Shown piece by piece: positions 1 to 9,800 of a DNA stretch of 34,205 bases (position 1 is its first letter; every line of letters begins with the position of its first letter). The position numbers and the translations under genes were made by a program. The notes beneath the pieces are model-generated. The model saw nothing but the letters and a program-made list of their open reading frames with translations, searched no databases and was not told the origin of the DNA. Source of the stretch: Fidelibacterota bacterium (lineage in GTDB: Bacteria; Fidelibacterota; UBA8477; JABMPR01); NCBI GenBank assembly GCA_013203185.1, contig JABMOS010000084.1, forward strand, positions 1-34,205. Reading direction: 5' to 3'.

Positions 1-55
1 AGGCCAGTGTAAGTAGTGACATTTAGATGATTCAGAAACAAGCATCCCTATAGAC

Positions 56-85
56 AAAAAAAGGGCTGCCGAAGCAGCCCTTTTT
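56..85 (-). terminator. Rho-independent terminator of the T9SS/TonB operon
   Basis: On the minus strand a perfect 7-bp stem GGGCTGC/GCAGCCC (63-69 with 74-80) closes a TTCG loop, giving the very stable C(UUCG)G tetraloop, and is followed by seven T residues (62 down to 56). It lies about 20 nt after the stop codon of the 748-aa cargo gene. The plus strand also has five T after the stem, so it could work in both directions. Confidence 0.92.
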
Positions 86-106
86 GGTAAAACAATTAAA
101 CCGGGA

Positions 107-2353
107 TTATTTGAGCAACATCATTTTCTGAGTTGCGCTAAATCCTTCAGTTTGCATGGTGTAGAAATACAGACCTGATGGGACTGAATGACCAGCATGG
201 TCAATTCCGTTCCACTGAACTGTATATGCACCAGCAGCCTGGAAACCAGCAGCCAATGTAGCCACTTCTTGACCCAGCATGTTGTAAACAGTGATGTTTA
301 CATCACCAGCATTACCTAATTCATAAGCAATGTTAGTTGTTGGGTTGAAGGGGTTAGGATAGCTAGCATGAAGTTTAGAAGCAGTAGGTACTGCAACTTC
401 AACATCATCAATTCCAACTGTAGTCATAGTTGGAGCGCCGAACCAATCAAATGTTGCTGCGACAGGGCCGCCACCAACATTTAAACCCCAGTGGTACATG
501 CCTGAATCAGCAGGATTATAGAAACTCAATGAAAGAGGATCTACTGTCCAGAAAGCAGTTTTCCAACCGGTACCTTCGTTATATACAGCAACGGCTGCAT
601 CACTCTGGTTAGGATCAGTAAAACATACAGTTCCAGTTGAAGGAGTCAGATTATCAATCCAGTTATCAAAGCCAATTTCATAAGAAGGCCAGTAGAACAA
701 CTGAAGACTATCGCCTTCAAATGCTGCGAAATGACCAGTTGTAGGATCACCAGCAACAGCGTCAACTGCATAAGGACCTTCATAAGAAGCTGCTGTACCG
801 TCATAGTTGATATCCTGTGGTCCAAGAGTCTCAACACCAAGATACATGTTCTCAAAAGCACTTGCTGGGAATGTAGTATCAGCAAAACCTGAGATTACAC
901 CATAGTCCTGGCCAGTGATATAAAGACGACGAGGTGATTCAACTGTTCCCGTACCTAGCCAATCGCCATATACCATGCTATAATCTGAAGCATCGTTATA
1001 TGGACCGCCACCCATTACATGGTAGACGATTTCGTAACGGCTAACCAATTCTGCACTAACAGGACCAAATTTGGCTTCCCAAGTATCAAAATTGTTATAG
1101 AAAGTATCAGCCAGAGTTACGTTATAGTAATACTCAGCTGTTCCAACACCCAACTCATCTGTATCATATACAAACAGCATTGGATTTAGAGCTGCGAAAA
1201 TTGAGAATGTATTGGCTTCGCCAACAGTGGTGATACCACCAACATCTGTTGCTTCTACCCAATGCATAATTTCAGTTCCAGGTGATTGACCAGGAATTGA
1301 AGCAGAAAAATCATCGCCTGAACCAGTCATGGCAACTTCTACTGCAGTTCCACCATCAAGTGTATAGAACATTGATGCAGATGCAACACCAGCGGCTCCG
1401 CCACTTGGGTTATCATCTGTGATAGTTGCTGTAACCATCTGAGCAGAGGTTGAGAGAGTTGTAACCAGGCCGTCCATCATAACAACTGGACCACGATCGC
1501 CAGTTAATGTAGCCTGTAGGTCCCAATCCCATGCATATGAACGAATATACCAACCCCAGTCGCCAACCACAGAAGCACAGCGACCATCGGTTGCAAGACT
1601 TGAAATGGTGCTATAAAATTTCATAGCTGGCTGAGGATCAATATGCTTGGTAGCAGAAAGAAAACCCATGCGGTATTCAGTTGCGTCAGCACCGTCTGGG
1701 AAGCCTGTGAATTTGATAACAACAATGATTGGCACGCCACGTTCGAAATAGGCAGGCTCACCATCAAGAGTTACCAGGTCAGCTGTGACCCAACCGCCAT
1801 CATCAGGATTTGGCTCGACAGAAATACTACCGGCACCAAACTCTGGCCAAATCTGTGCACCAAGAGGATCATAATTATAATCAGCTATGGCACCTTCAAC
1901 GGTGTTAACTCCACCTTGAACCCAGTTTGTTCCGACGTTCTCATAACCTGTTGATTCATCATAGTAACCCAGGTTAGCGTCACCACAAGCATCAGCAACA
2001 GCTTCTGTGTTAAATTCTGGCCATGGATAGTTGGCTTCATAAATCCAGATAGCCATACCACCACCAGTTACGTCTGGCAGATCTGAAAAATTAAAATCAA
2101 TAGAATTTACATACCCATCAGCTGCTGGTACATAATACTCTAAGAAATAATCTTTTGTCCAGCCACCAAAGTTGGTGTTGACAGTCAGACCATCTACATT
2201 TGACATTGTAACATCCGTATCGCGAGTAACAGTTGTGCGATTTGGATTTGCATTATATTCCCCACGAAAGGGAATAACCTCTTGGCCTGCGAACAGGCTT
2301 GATACCAGCAACATAACTGTTACTGTTAGAAGTAGCGTTTTTACGCGGTTCAT
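107..2353 (-). CDS. Secreted T9SS type A sorting-domain protein, 748 aa
   Basis: An exported protein of unknown function that probably ends up on the cell surface or outside the cell. Residues 1-23 form a Sec signal peptide (MNRVK, a hydrophobic core, then LFAGQ). The middle is low in cysteine and rich in Asp, Gly, Thr and Tyr, as in extracellular beta-sandwich proteins; residues around 310-390 look like an Ig-like module. The last 84 residues (from 665) are a classical T9SS type A sorting domain: YPNPFNPTTNIAYEL, NITVYNMLGQEV, a WNGxDxxG segment, PSGLYFYTM and a terminal MMLLK. The ATG is preceded by AGGAGG six bases upstream. It is the last gene of the four-gene operon, 37 nt after the PorV-like gene, and a strong terminator follows. 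No catalytic motif was recognised. Secretion route: confident. Function: unknown. Confidence 0.9.
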   Translation of the reverse strand: MNRVKTLLLTVTVMLLVSSLFAGQEVIPFRGEYNANPNRTTVTRDTDVTMSNVDGLTVNTNFGGWTKDYFLEYYVPAADGYVNSIDFNFSDLPDVTGGGMAIWIYEANYPWPEFNTEAVADACGDANLGYYDESTGYENVGTNWVQGGVNTVEGAIADYNYDPLGAQIWPEFGAGSISVEPNPDDGGWVTADLVTLDGEPAYFERGVPIIVVIKFTGFPDGADATEYRMGFLSATKHIDPQPAMKFYSTISSLATDGRCASVVGDWGWYIRSYAWDWDLQATLTGDRGPVVMMDGLVTTLSTSAQMVTATITDDNPSGGAAGVASASMFYTLDGGTAVEVAMTGSGDDFSASIPGQSPGTEIMHWVEATDVGGITTVGEANTFSIFAALNPMLFVYDTDELGVGTAEYYYNVTLADTFYNNFDTWEAKFGPVSAELVSRYEIVYHVMGGGPYNDASDYSMVYGDWLGTGTVESPRRLYITGQDYGVISGFADTTFPASAFENMYLGVETLGPQDINYDGTAASYEGPYAVDAVAGDPTTGHFAAFEGDSLQLFYWPSYEIGFDNWIDNLTPSTGTVCFTDPNQSDAAVAVYNEGTGWKTAFWTVDPLSLSFYNPADSGMYHWGLNVGGGPVAATFDWFGAPTMTTVGIDDVEVAVPTASKLHASYPNPFNPTTNIAYELGNAGDVNITVYNMLGQEVATLAAGFQAAGAYTVQWNGIDHAGHSVPSGLYFYTMQTEGFSATQKMMLLK

Positions 2354-2390
2354 ACACGTCCTCCTTTTGGTTGTGTTTGTGTATTAATTA

Positions 2391-3452
2391 TTAAAAGCCT
2401 ACCCGAAATGAGAGCCATTGTGTATTTGCGAACAAATACGTTGGTCTCATGGCGTAGTCAATTTTAAGGTTTGCAGTACCCATCTTAAGCTTCAATCCAC
2501 CACCGAATCCTGGTCCCCAAAGAAATTCTTCGTTTCCAGAATAGAGCTCGTGAGTCTCAGGATCTTCAGCCAAAGCATAGGATCCCCGTAGGTAAATCAT
2601 GTCCATGAGCTCAAGTTCGGCGCCAATAGTGTATTGGTCAAGGGAAAAGTTATCATTTAAGAATGACCCACCAAGAGTCAATTTAGTTGACCCGCTGTGA
2701 TAAACACCGTAGGCAATTGCAATCTCCAATTGAGTAGGTAACTCAAATGAAGACAATGGAATACGCAGGGGTTCGCTACGGGTTCCCGGTTCTGTTCCAG
2801 GCCCAACAACGGTCTGTTCCAGGTCCGCTCCTGTGAAAAGCATGTCTGTTCCCAGGTTGCGCAGGGTCACACCCATCATAAAGCCATCATCAGAAGTCCG
2901 ATACTGGACGCCAGCATTCAAAGCCACGCCATTGGCGCTGACTCGCATGATCTGTTCTGAAATCAAATTCAGTTTTGCACCAAAATTGATACGATCTGTC
3001 ATCACTCTTGAGAAAATGACACCGATGGTCATATAACGAGGTGAATACGTTTCTCCTGTTCCATCAGGAGATTCTGTAGTCGTCACTGGTATTTCACCAA
3101 AGTTGATGGTTTTCAAGCTGGCACCTAAAACACCCAGGGCCCCAACACGAGTTGCTATAGCAGCATACTCCACATCGATATCAGCGATATAATCCATATG
3201 GGAGAAAATGGCTTCACCGTTTCCTTCCATCTTGGCCACACCAGCTGGATTCCAATAAGCAGCTTCGATACCTGAAACAACGGCACTATAGGAGCCACCC
3301 ATGGCAGTTCCAACTGAACCAACAGGTAACAATAGTTCCTGAGCACCTGCGGTACCACGACGTTTATCGCTACCAGCAAATGCAATACTTACGGCAAGGA
3401 GAGTAATGAGCAGGAACATCAATCCCTTTGAAAGTCTTTGTGTTTTATACAT
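2391..3452 (-). CDS. PorV/PorQ family outer-membrane beta-barrel protein
   Basis: A predicted outer-membrane barrel of the PorV/PorQ (UPF0164-like) family. In the T9SS, PorV is the shuttle that takes cargo from the translocon to the attachment complex. The 353-aa protein has a signal peptide (about residues 1-26, ending SIAFAG) and then the family's N-terminal hallmarks: GAQELLLPVGSVGTAMGGSY, followed by GIEAAYWNPAGVA and a HMDYIADIDVEY segment. The rest is alternating amphipathic strands, ending in an aromatic SFRVGF as outer-membrane barrels do. The start has AGGA eight bases upstream. It lies between two cargo-like genes (29 nt after one, 37 nt before the other), which suggests cargo-specific co-expression. 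Whether it is PorV itself, a PorQ-like protein or a paralogue specialised for these cargoes cannot be told from sequence alone. Confidence 0.85.
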   Translation of the reverse strand: MYKTQRLSKGLMFLLITLLAVSIAFAGSDKRRGTAGAQELLLPVGSVGTAMGGSYSAVVSGIEAAYWNPAGVAKMEGNGEAIFSHMDYIADIDVEYAAIATRVGALGVLGASLKTINFGEIPVTTTESPDGTGETYSPRYMTIGVIFSRVMTDRINFGAKLNLISEQIMRVSANGVALNAGVQYRTSDDGFMMGVTLRNLGTDMLFTGADLEQTVVGPGTEPGTRSEPLRIPLSSFELPTQLEIAIAYGVYHSGSTKLTLGGSFLNDNFSLDQYTIGAELELMDMIYLRGSYALAEDPETHELYSGNEEFLWGPGFGGGLKLKMGTANLKIDYAMRPTYLFANTQWLSFRVGF

Positions 3453-3481
3453 AATAATTATCCTCTATACTCAATGAAATT

Positions 3482-6400
3482 CTAATATACATCTAAGCGT
3501 TCTTCAGGTTGGAAAATCGCAAGCTTGAGAAAGCGATCCCCAACATCAGGGACTTCGATGTGCACGATGTACATTCCACTGGCAACTGGAATACCTGCAT
3601 TGTTTGTCAAATCCCATTGATCAAATGAACTTCCAGCAAAGCTTGAAGCACCATGATCAATTACTCTTACGAAATGACCACCCAGAGAGTAAATACGGAT
3701 GTTAGCATCCCCTTCTGGCAGATGAGTAAAGGTCACAAACCGATTAAGCGGTGTCCTCTCCTCCACATTAAAAGCAAAATATGGATTGGGGAAGACATTC
3801 AGCAGATCAAGTTGATCCTCTGATTCATTCTTTGTTGCTGCCATGAGCGAGGTTGGTGAAAACAACCATCTATCTTCTCCAGCTTTAACTGGATTCAAGA
3901 AGCTCATATCCACAACGTCACCCACAGTAAATCTAGATCCATCATTAAACTGCCAGGTCCAACCGGAATTAGGATTGTCTTTAAATTCCTGTAGGGAATC
4001 AGCATGGGTTGCATAATCCAGGTAGTATACAACAACCCAGTCTAAGTCCAGAGTCGTTTCCCAGTTGTCCAGGGATGTATCCTGAATTCCACCTGACTTG
4101 TTATTATCCTTAATACCCAACACGAGCTGACGGTTTTGATCCATATCCCAGACTTCAAAGGGGACGTGTATAAGTGTATCATCAGCACGTCTCAACCATC
4201 TCGTGGCTTTCTGACCCTCTTCCGTAAATCTAATCTGAAGATCTGCCTGTAAATCAATAATGGATGTACTTCCACCACCAACGTTTGGGATATCAGCAAG
4301 TCTATCACCACCGACACCTCCAAAATTGTGCCCGAAACCCTGGATGAGAACATCATGTTTCACTTCGCGAAAGAGATCGAAGTAGGTAAGGGTAATCACA
4401 TCTCTTTTCTCAAAATAGTCATAATAGTAATCAGGACCATAGAGTGTATCCATGTGAACCATTTGTGTCTGGGCCTCATCTAACCAGGCTAGTGAATCCA
4501 CACCACCTGGTGAAACAGCCAGATATGTGATGGTTTCAAATTGAGTACCGACCAGATTTGTAGTTTGACTCCAGGTAGTATTCTCAGTAGGAGCTGAAAA
4601 TGAAACATTATCGACATCAAACACAAAGCCATCAATCATATCCGATCTATAGGATGAAAGACCATTCACAACATCAGTCGTATCTGTTCCAATGACAAGC
4701 TGGGTATTGGATGATTTGATCAAGGTATCAACCAAGACATCAGATGCATCGGTTCTTCCAAAGGCCCACCATCCTGACATACTGGTAGAGTCGAATGTGA
4801 AATCAACGGCATAAGAATCCCCAGTCAATTGCAAGGGGTCTATGATTTCAGCTGTTACTGAGGCTTCAGCAATACCAAGATGACTATACCCAACACTATC
4901 ACCAGTGGCGGCGTTTAAAACCAGACCAAGGGCTGGTGCATGGGGTCGTACAACTATAGCAGATTTTGAGCTCTCCACAGTCTTGGGAGCTTTCGATGAG
5001 CTATACGCATATGAGGTCACAGCATAGTAATATTTGCGACCATTTATGAGATCGATATTTCCGCGAACTGCATCCCGGCGCAAATCTATAAGACGTTCTA
5101 TTCCTTCATCAGCTCCAAATTGAACTGGACCTTCAAGGATAAGACCGTTATCAATATTAAAATTCTTATCCAGAATGGTTCCAACGCCATTAGGCACATC
5201 ATAGGTCTGGACAAGTTCCCAAGGGCCATTTTCTGATTCACCCTGATAGATATTGTATCCTTCAAATTCATACTCTAGTTGAGAGAAGGCTTCAATAGCT
5301 TCAGCGCCTTCTTCCCATGAGAGGATGATTTGATTGTCCAGTTCACTTACGAGAACGGTTGGAGCAGTTGGGCTGGGCAGGTTGAATTGAGCATCATAAG
5401 CACCCTGTGCAAATTGATCAAAGAATTTCATAGCATCAATTGCATTGGTATTATTGGTACCAGCTGCAATGATAATGGCTGATACAATTTCCTGAACACC
5501 GGGCTCACCAACCTGTGGGAAGCCGTCTCCATCGGTATCAACCCATGTCTGCATCGTAAATGGACCGGAGCTCATAAGAATTCTTCGATCTTCTGGTGAA
5601 CTATCGTCATACTCCGTCCAGCCACTTCTTGTGTTTGGATCTCCAGGATACAGGAACTTGGTGACAGGATTAGCAGGATTTAACAATTCATACCAGGGCT
5701 CGCCCTGAGCTGTCAATCCTTTCATATAGTTGAATGCTTCTTCAGCGGTCTCAGGATCACCGAACTCAGGATCTGAGTTCGTATATTTCACAAAGGAAGT
5801 CATGGGCAGATTTCTAAAATCTGGAATCTGAGTTCCAGAAACTAATGCAGTATCGCCAGCTGCAGGGACAATGGGTCCCTGGAAGAAGTCATAACCCACT
5901 GCAGGTGGTTTTGATCCGTAGTCCTGGTCATTTGCTTCACCATTATAAAAATACCCTACTGACAATACAGTATCACAACCTACAAAGTCATCATTGGCAA
6001 AACCTAAATCAGCATCAGACCAGATTGACAAGAACATGGAGTCGATATCGCCACCGCTCTTGTTAATAACCAACCATTTGACAAACATGACGTTGCCCAA
6101 AGGATCAGCACGATCGAAACCAAAAACTGTTGTTTGGACTTCAATACCCAATGGTTCTGTTGACCATAGATTTGAGTGAGTGTTTGGTTCAGCGTCATTG
6201 ATTACAAACCAATGCATCTGGTCACCAATCATCTGCGGAGGATCTTCACCACTGACCATGACACCATCTGGAGCATCATACATACCATCGACATCAAAAT
6301 CATCCCAGGGCTCACCATCATCCCAGACACCATTCAAATTGGTATCATTGAAAAATTCACCATCATGGGCTGGTGCACCATCAGCAGCTGGCCAGGTGGC

Positions 6401-6877
6401 ATATTCACGGTTAAAATCTGGAGAGGTCACATCAGCATTGTCTGTCTTATTGATGGAACTCACCTGAAAACGAGCATCATTTGGAGAATCAGGACCAGAG
6501 GGAGTCTGTGTAGCTGGATCATAAATAATGATTCCAGGCTGGAACTCAGATGAGAACTCAGCGGCTGCGGAGCGAATATCTTCCCCAACCTTACCTGCAA
6601 CCCAGAGACCTGATGCATATACAGCAGTATTGCCCGATCCGCTGGGCCACTCTAGTCCAGCATCACCTGTGGGAATATGACTCACAATGTGGCCATTATT
6701 ACCCACCCATGAGCGGATTTGGTTAGCATCATATAAGATATATTCAAGTGTTCCAGGCTTACTTAAGCCACTACTGTTCCCCAGTCTTCTCACATCTGCG
6801 AAGCCTGCGCTAACAAGAAGAATGAGGGACAACGACGCGATAACAATTTGCTTCATAGATTTACTTTCAAATTTCAT
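3482..6877 (-). CDS. Large exported protein with FN3-like region and variant T9SS-type C-terminal domain, 1131 aa
   Basis: Exported protein of unknown function. The signal peptide has a long n-region (MKFESKSMKQ, hydrophobic core, SAGFADVRR). Residues 178-189 and 447-458 are Asp/Asn/Gly-rich loops of EF-hand or dockerin type (DTNLNGVWDDGE, DTDGDGFPQVGE), which may bind calcium. Residues about 501-650 resemble a fibronectin type III segment (ILSWEE, EGYNIYQGE, YYYAVTSYAY). The C-terminal domain starts at about 1029 (NVFPNPYFAFNVEER) and keeps the IRIYSLGG, WDLTNNAGIPVASGMY and KLAIF elements of a FlgD-like/T9SS type A domain, but has an insertion after FPNP and a charged tail after the last strand. 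I chose the start at 6877 because GAGAGGTGA lies just upstream; the internal ATG at 6856 has no Shine-Dalgarno site. It sits 15 nt after the TonB receptor and 29 nt before the PorV-like gene. Confidence 0.85.
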   Translation of the reverse strand: MKFESKSMKQIVIASLSLILLVSAGFADVRRLGNSSGLSKPGTLEYILYDANQIRSWVGNNGHIVSHIPTGDAGLEWPSGSGNTAVYASGLWVAGKVGEDIRSAAAEFSSEFQPGIIIYDPATQTPSGPDSPNDARFQVSSINKTDNADVTSPDFNREYATWPAADGAPAHDGEFFNDTNLNGVWDDGEPWDDFDVDGMYDAPDGVMVSGEDPPQMIGDQMHWFVINDAEPNTHSNLWSTEPLGIEVQTTVFGFDRADPLGNVMFVKWLVINKSGGDIDSMFLSIWSDADLGFANDDFVGCDTVLSVGYFYNGEANDQDYGSKPPAVGYDFFQGPIVPAAGDTALVSGTQIPDFRNLPMTSFVKYTNSDPEFGDPETAEEAFNYMKGLTAQGEPWYELLNPANPVTKFLYPGDPNTRSGWTEYDDSSPEDRRILMSSGPFTMQTWVDTDGDGFPQVGEPGVQEIVSAIIIAAGTNNTNAIDAMKFFDQFAQGAYDAQFNLPSPTAPTVLVSELDNQIILSWEEGAEAIEAFSQLEYEFEGYNIYQGESENGPWELVQTYDVPNGVGTILDKNFNIDNGLILEGPVQFGADEGIERLIDLRRDAVRGNIDLINGRKYYYAVTSYAYSSSKAPKTVESSKSAIVVRPHAPALGLVLNAATGDSVGYSHLGIAEASVTAEIIDPLQLTGDSYAVDFTFDSTSMSGWWAFGRTDASDVLVDTLIKSSNTQLVIGTDTTDVVNGLSSYRSDMIDGFVFDVDNVSFSAPTENTTWSQTTNLVGTQFETITYLAVSPGGVDSLAWLDEAQTQMVHMDTLYGPDYYYDYFEKRDVITLTYFDLFREVKHDVLIQGFGHNFGGVGGDRLADIPNVGGGSTSIIDLQADLQIRFTEEGQKATRWLRRADDTLIHVPFEVWDMDQNRQLVLGIKDNNKSGGIQDTSLDNWETTLDLDWVVVYYLDYATHADSLQEFKDNPNSGWTWQFNDGSRFTVGDVVDMSFLNPVKAGEDRWLFSPTSLMAATKNESEDQLDLLNVFPNPYFAFNVEERTPLNRFVTFTHLPEGDANIRIYSLGGHFVRVIDHGASSFAGSSFDQWDLTNNAGIPVASGMYIVHIEVPDVGDRFLKLAIFQPEERLDVY

Positions 6878-6892
6878 GTATTCACCTCTCCC

Positions 6893-9800
6893 CTAGTTAC
6901 CCATATAAAAGCGAACACCTAACAGGAATGTCCTGGGGTTCTCATAGTTGAAGGGATGGTTCATTCTCATGTTATACAACTCCACAGAATTCTGTGGATC
7001 TGCTGCCCATGTACGACCAGATGCCGTATTCAACCAACCATCGTTGCCTGCTTCACCTGTACCATCAAATACATCACGGACATTTGAACGATCCAGCAGA
7101 TTCTTAACCCAGATATAGGTGTTAAGTCTAATTGGACCTACTGTGAAGTTCTTATCCAATTTTAGATCCATTTGATAGAACCAGGGCATAACACCAGAGT
7201 TCAGACCAGCAATAGGTTGATCTGATGTAGCTGGAAATACTTCGCTATTAACTGTTGTAGGTGTATAGCGTCTTCCACTACCGAATGTGAAGAGGATATT
7301 TGCGCCAGCTTCAGGGATTCTATCCTTGGAAGTCGTCCTGAAGTCAACATTGACAGAACCAGTATGGCGCTGATCAAAGTCCAGAGGACTCACAAATGAT
7401 GGATAGTTTCCTGATTGCCAGGCAATCTTATATTGACCAGCTCCAGTGGATCCAGTTCCACCAGCATATTGCAGTGTATAATTAACAGTGGCCTGGACAT
7501 ATCCAGTTCTTCTCAGGTTAAATGAGGCTGAGAGACCTTTGATACTTCCATAATCGCCGTTGATATAGCGGGCATAAATCACAGGGGTTGCGTCCTGGAC
7601 GTTTCTGATCTGGACATAACCTGTCATTTGTTTGTAGAAGACGGTCATATCAAGACTGGCAGCATCGCCAACAGCCTGCTGAAAACCAATTTCATAAGAA
7701 GTTGTGCGTACAGGATCCAATTCTGGATTTCCTGAAGTCGTGTAGTTACCCTGGCTCAGGTTTGCTGCAAATCGAGTATAGCTGAGGAAGAGACGATTCA
7801 ATTGTGGCTGTTGTACATATTTTCCATACTGAGCATGGAAGACGGTTCTGTCAGTCACAGGAAATGCCAACCCAAGTCTTGGGCTGATGATATGAACAGG
7901 ATCTCTCAGCGTCAATTGCTTTGTACCATCAGCATCAACGCTCTCGCCAATAAGATTAAAAGTAGGTTCATAACTCGAGTATACGCCATCAGCATCCATA
8001 TAGACCTGTTCTGAAATTGCACCGGCCTGGTCTAGAATGATCTTCGAAGGATCTCTAAACTGATAGTTATTGGCTGCGATATAGTCATATCGTAAACCAA
8101 TATTCATAATAAGGTCACTCATCTCAACCTTATCCTGAACATAGATACCACCAACAGTTGGGCGACGAGCACCATCTCTGTCATCCCCAAGATCTGTATT
8201 CACCAGGGAAGAACCATCAATACTGTAGCCCATATTTTCTGAATAAGCATTCTTATAAGCCTGGAACCAGTAGTTATCAATGTAGTCCTGGTATTGATCA
8301 TATTCACCCAGGGCAAGATCACCGGCAGCAAGATCAGTAGCAAACTCTTCCTGATTTCGTGGCGTATTGTTAAAGAAGGTGGAGGCCAGACGTTCTGGTG
8401 CACCTAAACGATAGTAGCGAATTAAGTATTGTCTCAACTCACCACCAATTTTTAGCTCATGTACGCCTCTCTGCATTTTCAGGTTGGTATTCATACCCCA
8501 GTAACCTGTCTCATTCCTGGCATAGGCAGAATTGATGGTTCCTGGAGCGCTAAAGTTCGCAAACTGTCGCTGGGGAGTTGGATCTGTACCGTTTGCTCTT
8601 AATGCAGGCTGGTACACATATGTGGTGTCAGAACCACTGATCACTTCGTATTTAGACCTGTTATTCATGATATCCATGATAGGACCATACTCATTGGCCA
8701 GCATTTGCTGTAGGTCAGCAGGATCTAATGCAGCCAGGGCATCCAGGTCAGCTTTAGGAAAGTCCTTTAATCCGTAGAGAAAGAAGTCATCCCATAATTT
8801 TTCATGACCCGTTTCATAGCCATCATTAAATGACGAAACCTGAAAATCTAACAAGGTCTTGGAATTAATTGTCCAGGTACCTCTGATATAGCCTGCGCGA
8901 GTTTCACTCTTCCATAGTGGAATACTCTCAGGGGCGAATGGTGCTTTATTGAAAGAAGCATTCGTGGTTGCATAAGAGTTCCATCTGGTCTGAGCCATAT
9001 TCCCGCCGATTTTGATGCGGATGTTTTTCTTAGCATACAGAAGGTTTCCTGTGGCCAATAGTTTTGTTTCCGAGTTGTCTGGAAGTGGACCATATTTGGC
9101 GACGACATCATATTCTTCATATGTGGCATATCCATTGGAATCCAGATCACCAAGGTATTGTGCCTCAGGATGTGATCCTGAAGTCGTTCTTCTATCCAGA
9201 GCATACTGGTACTCAGCATTCAGGTAAAATGTCAGGTCTGGGAGGACAGGACCATTGATTGACAGATTATAAATGTTTTGACCATAAGAATAGGTTCTCA
9301 GGAAACCATCGTCTGATTTATCCAACAGCTTGCCACCATCTTCAGAAGGCAGAAACTCATCTGTTGCGATTTCACCAGCGATATTAAATTTTCTTCCACC
9401 AGTTTTGGTAGACATGTTAATAAGACCAGCCGTTGCTGAGCCATATTCAGCATCAAATCCACCAGCCTGGAAGGAAAGTTCTTCTAATGCCTGACTAGAT
9501 ACTTCAGCAGCTTGTGGTCTGGAAATTCTATTAAAATCATTCACCTGATACACACCATCAACGTAGTAAGCGACTTCTTCAAGTCTTCCACCACGGATGT
9601 GCAGGTTGTTTCCAACACGGACTGCACCTGTCTGGAGTGCAACGATTTCATCAGCATCGCGTACTGGCAGATTGGTAATATCTTCACTTCGAATCGTACG
9701 GCGTTCGTTGGTTGATTTGGAATCAACTAAAGGACGGGTTTCAACAACAACAATACTCTGCCCCTGCAAGGCTTCGACCTGCATGGAGATATTTACAGTT

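Noticed and set aside
6004-6553. Plus-strand and other-frame ORFs inside the 1131-aa gene
   Set aside because: They are shadows of the coding strand: no ribosome-binding sites and no recognisable domains.
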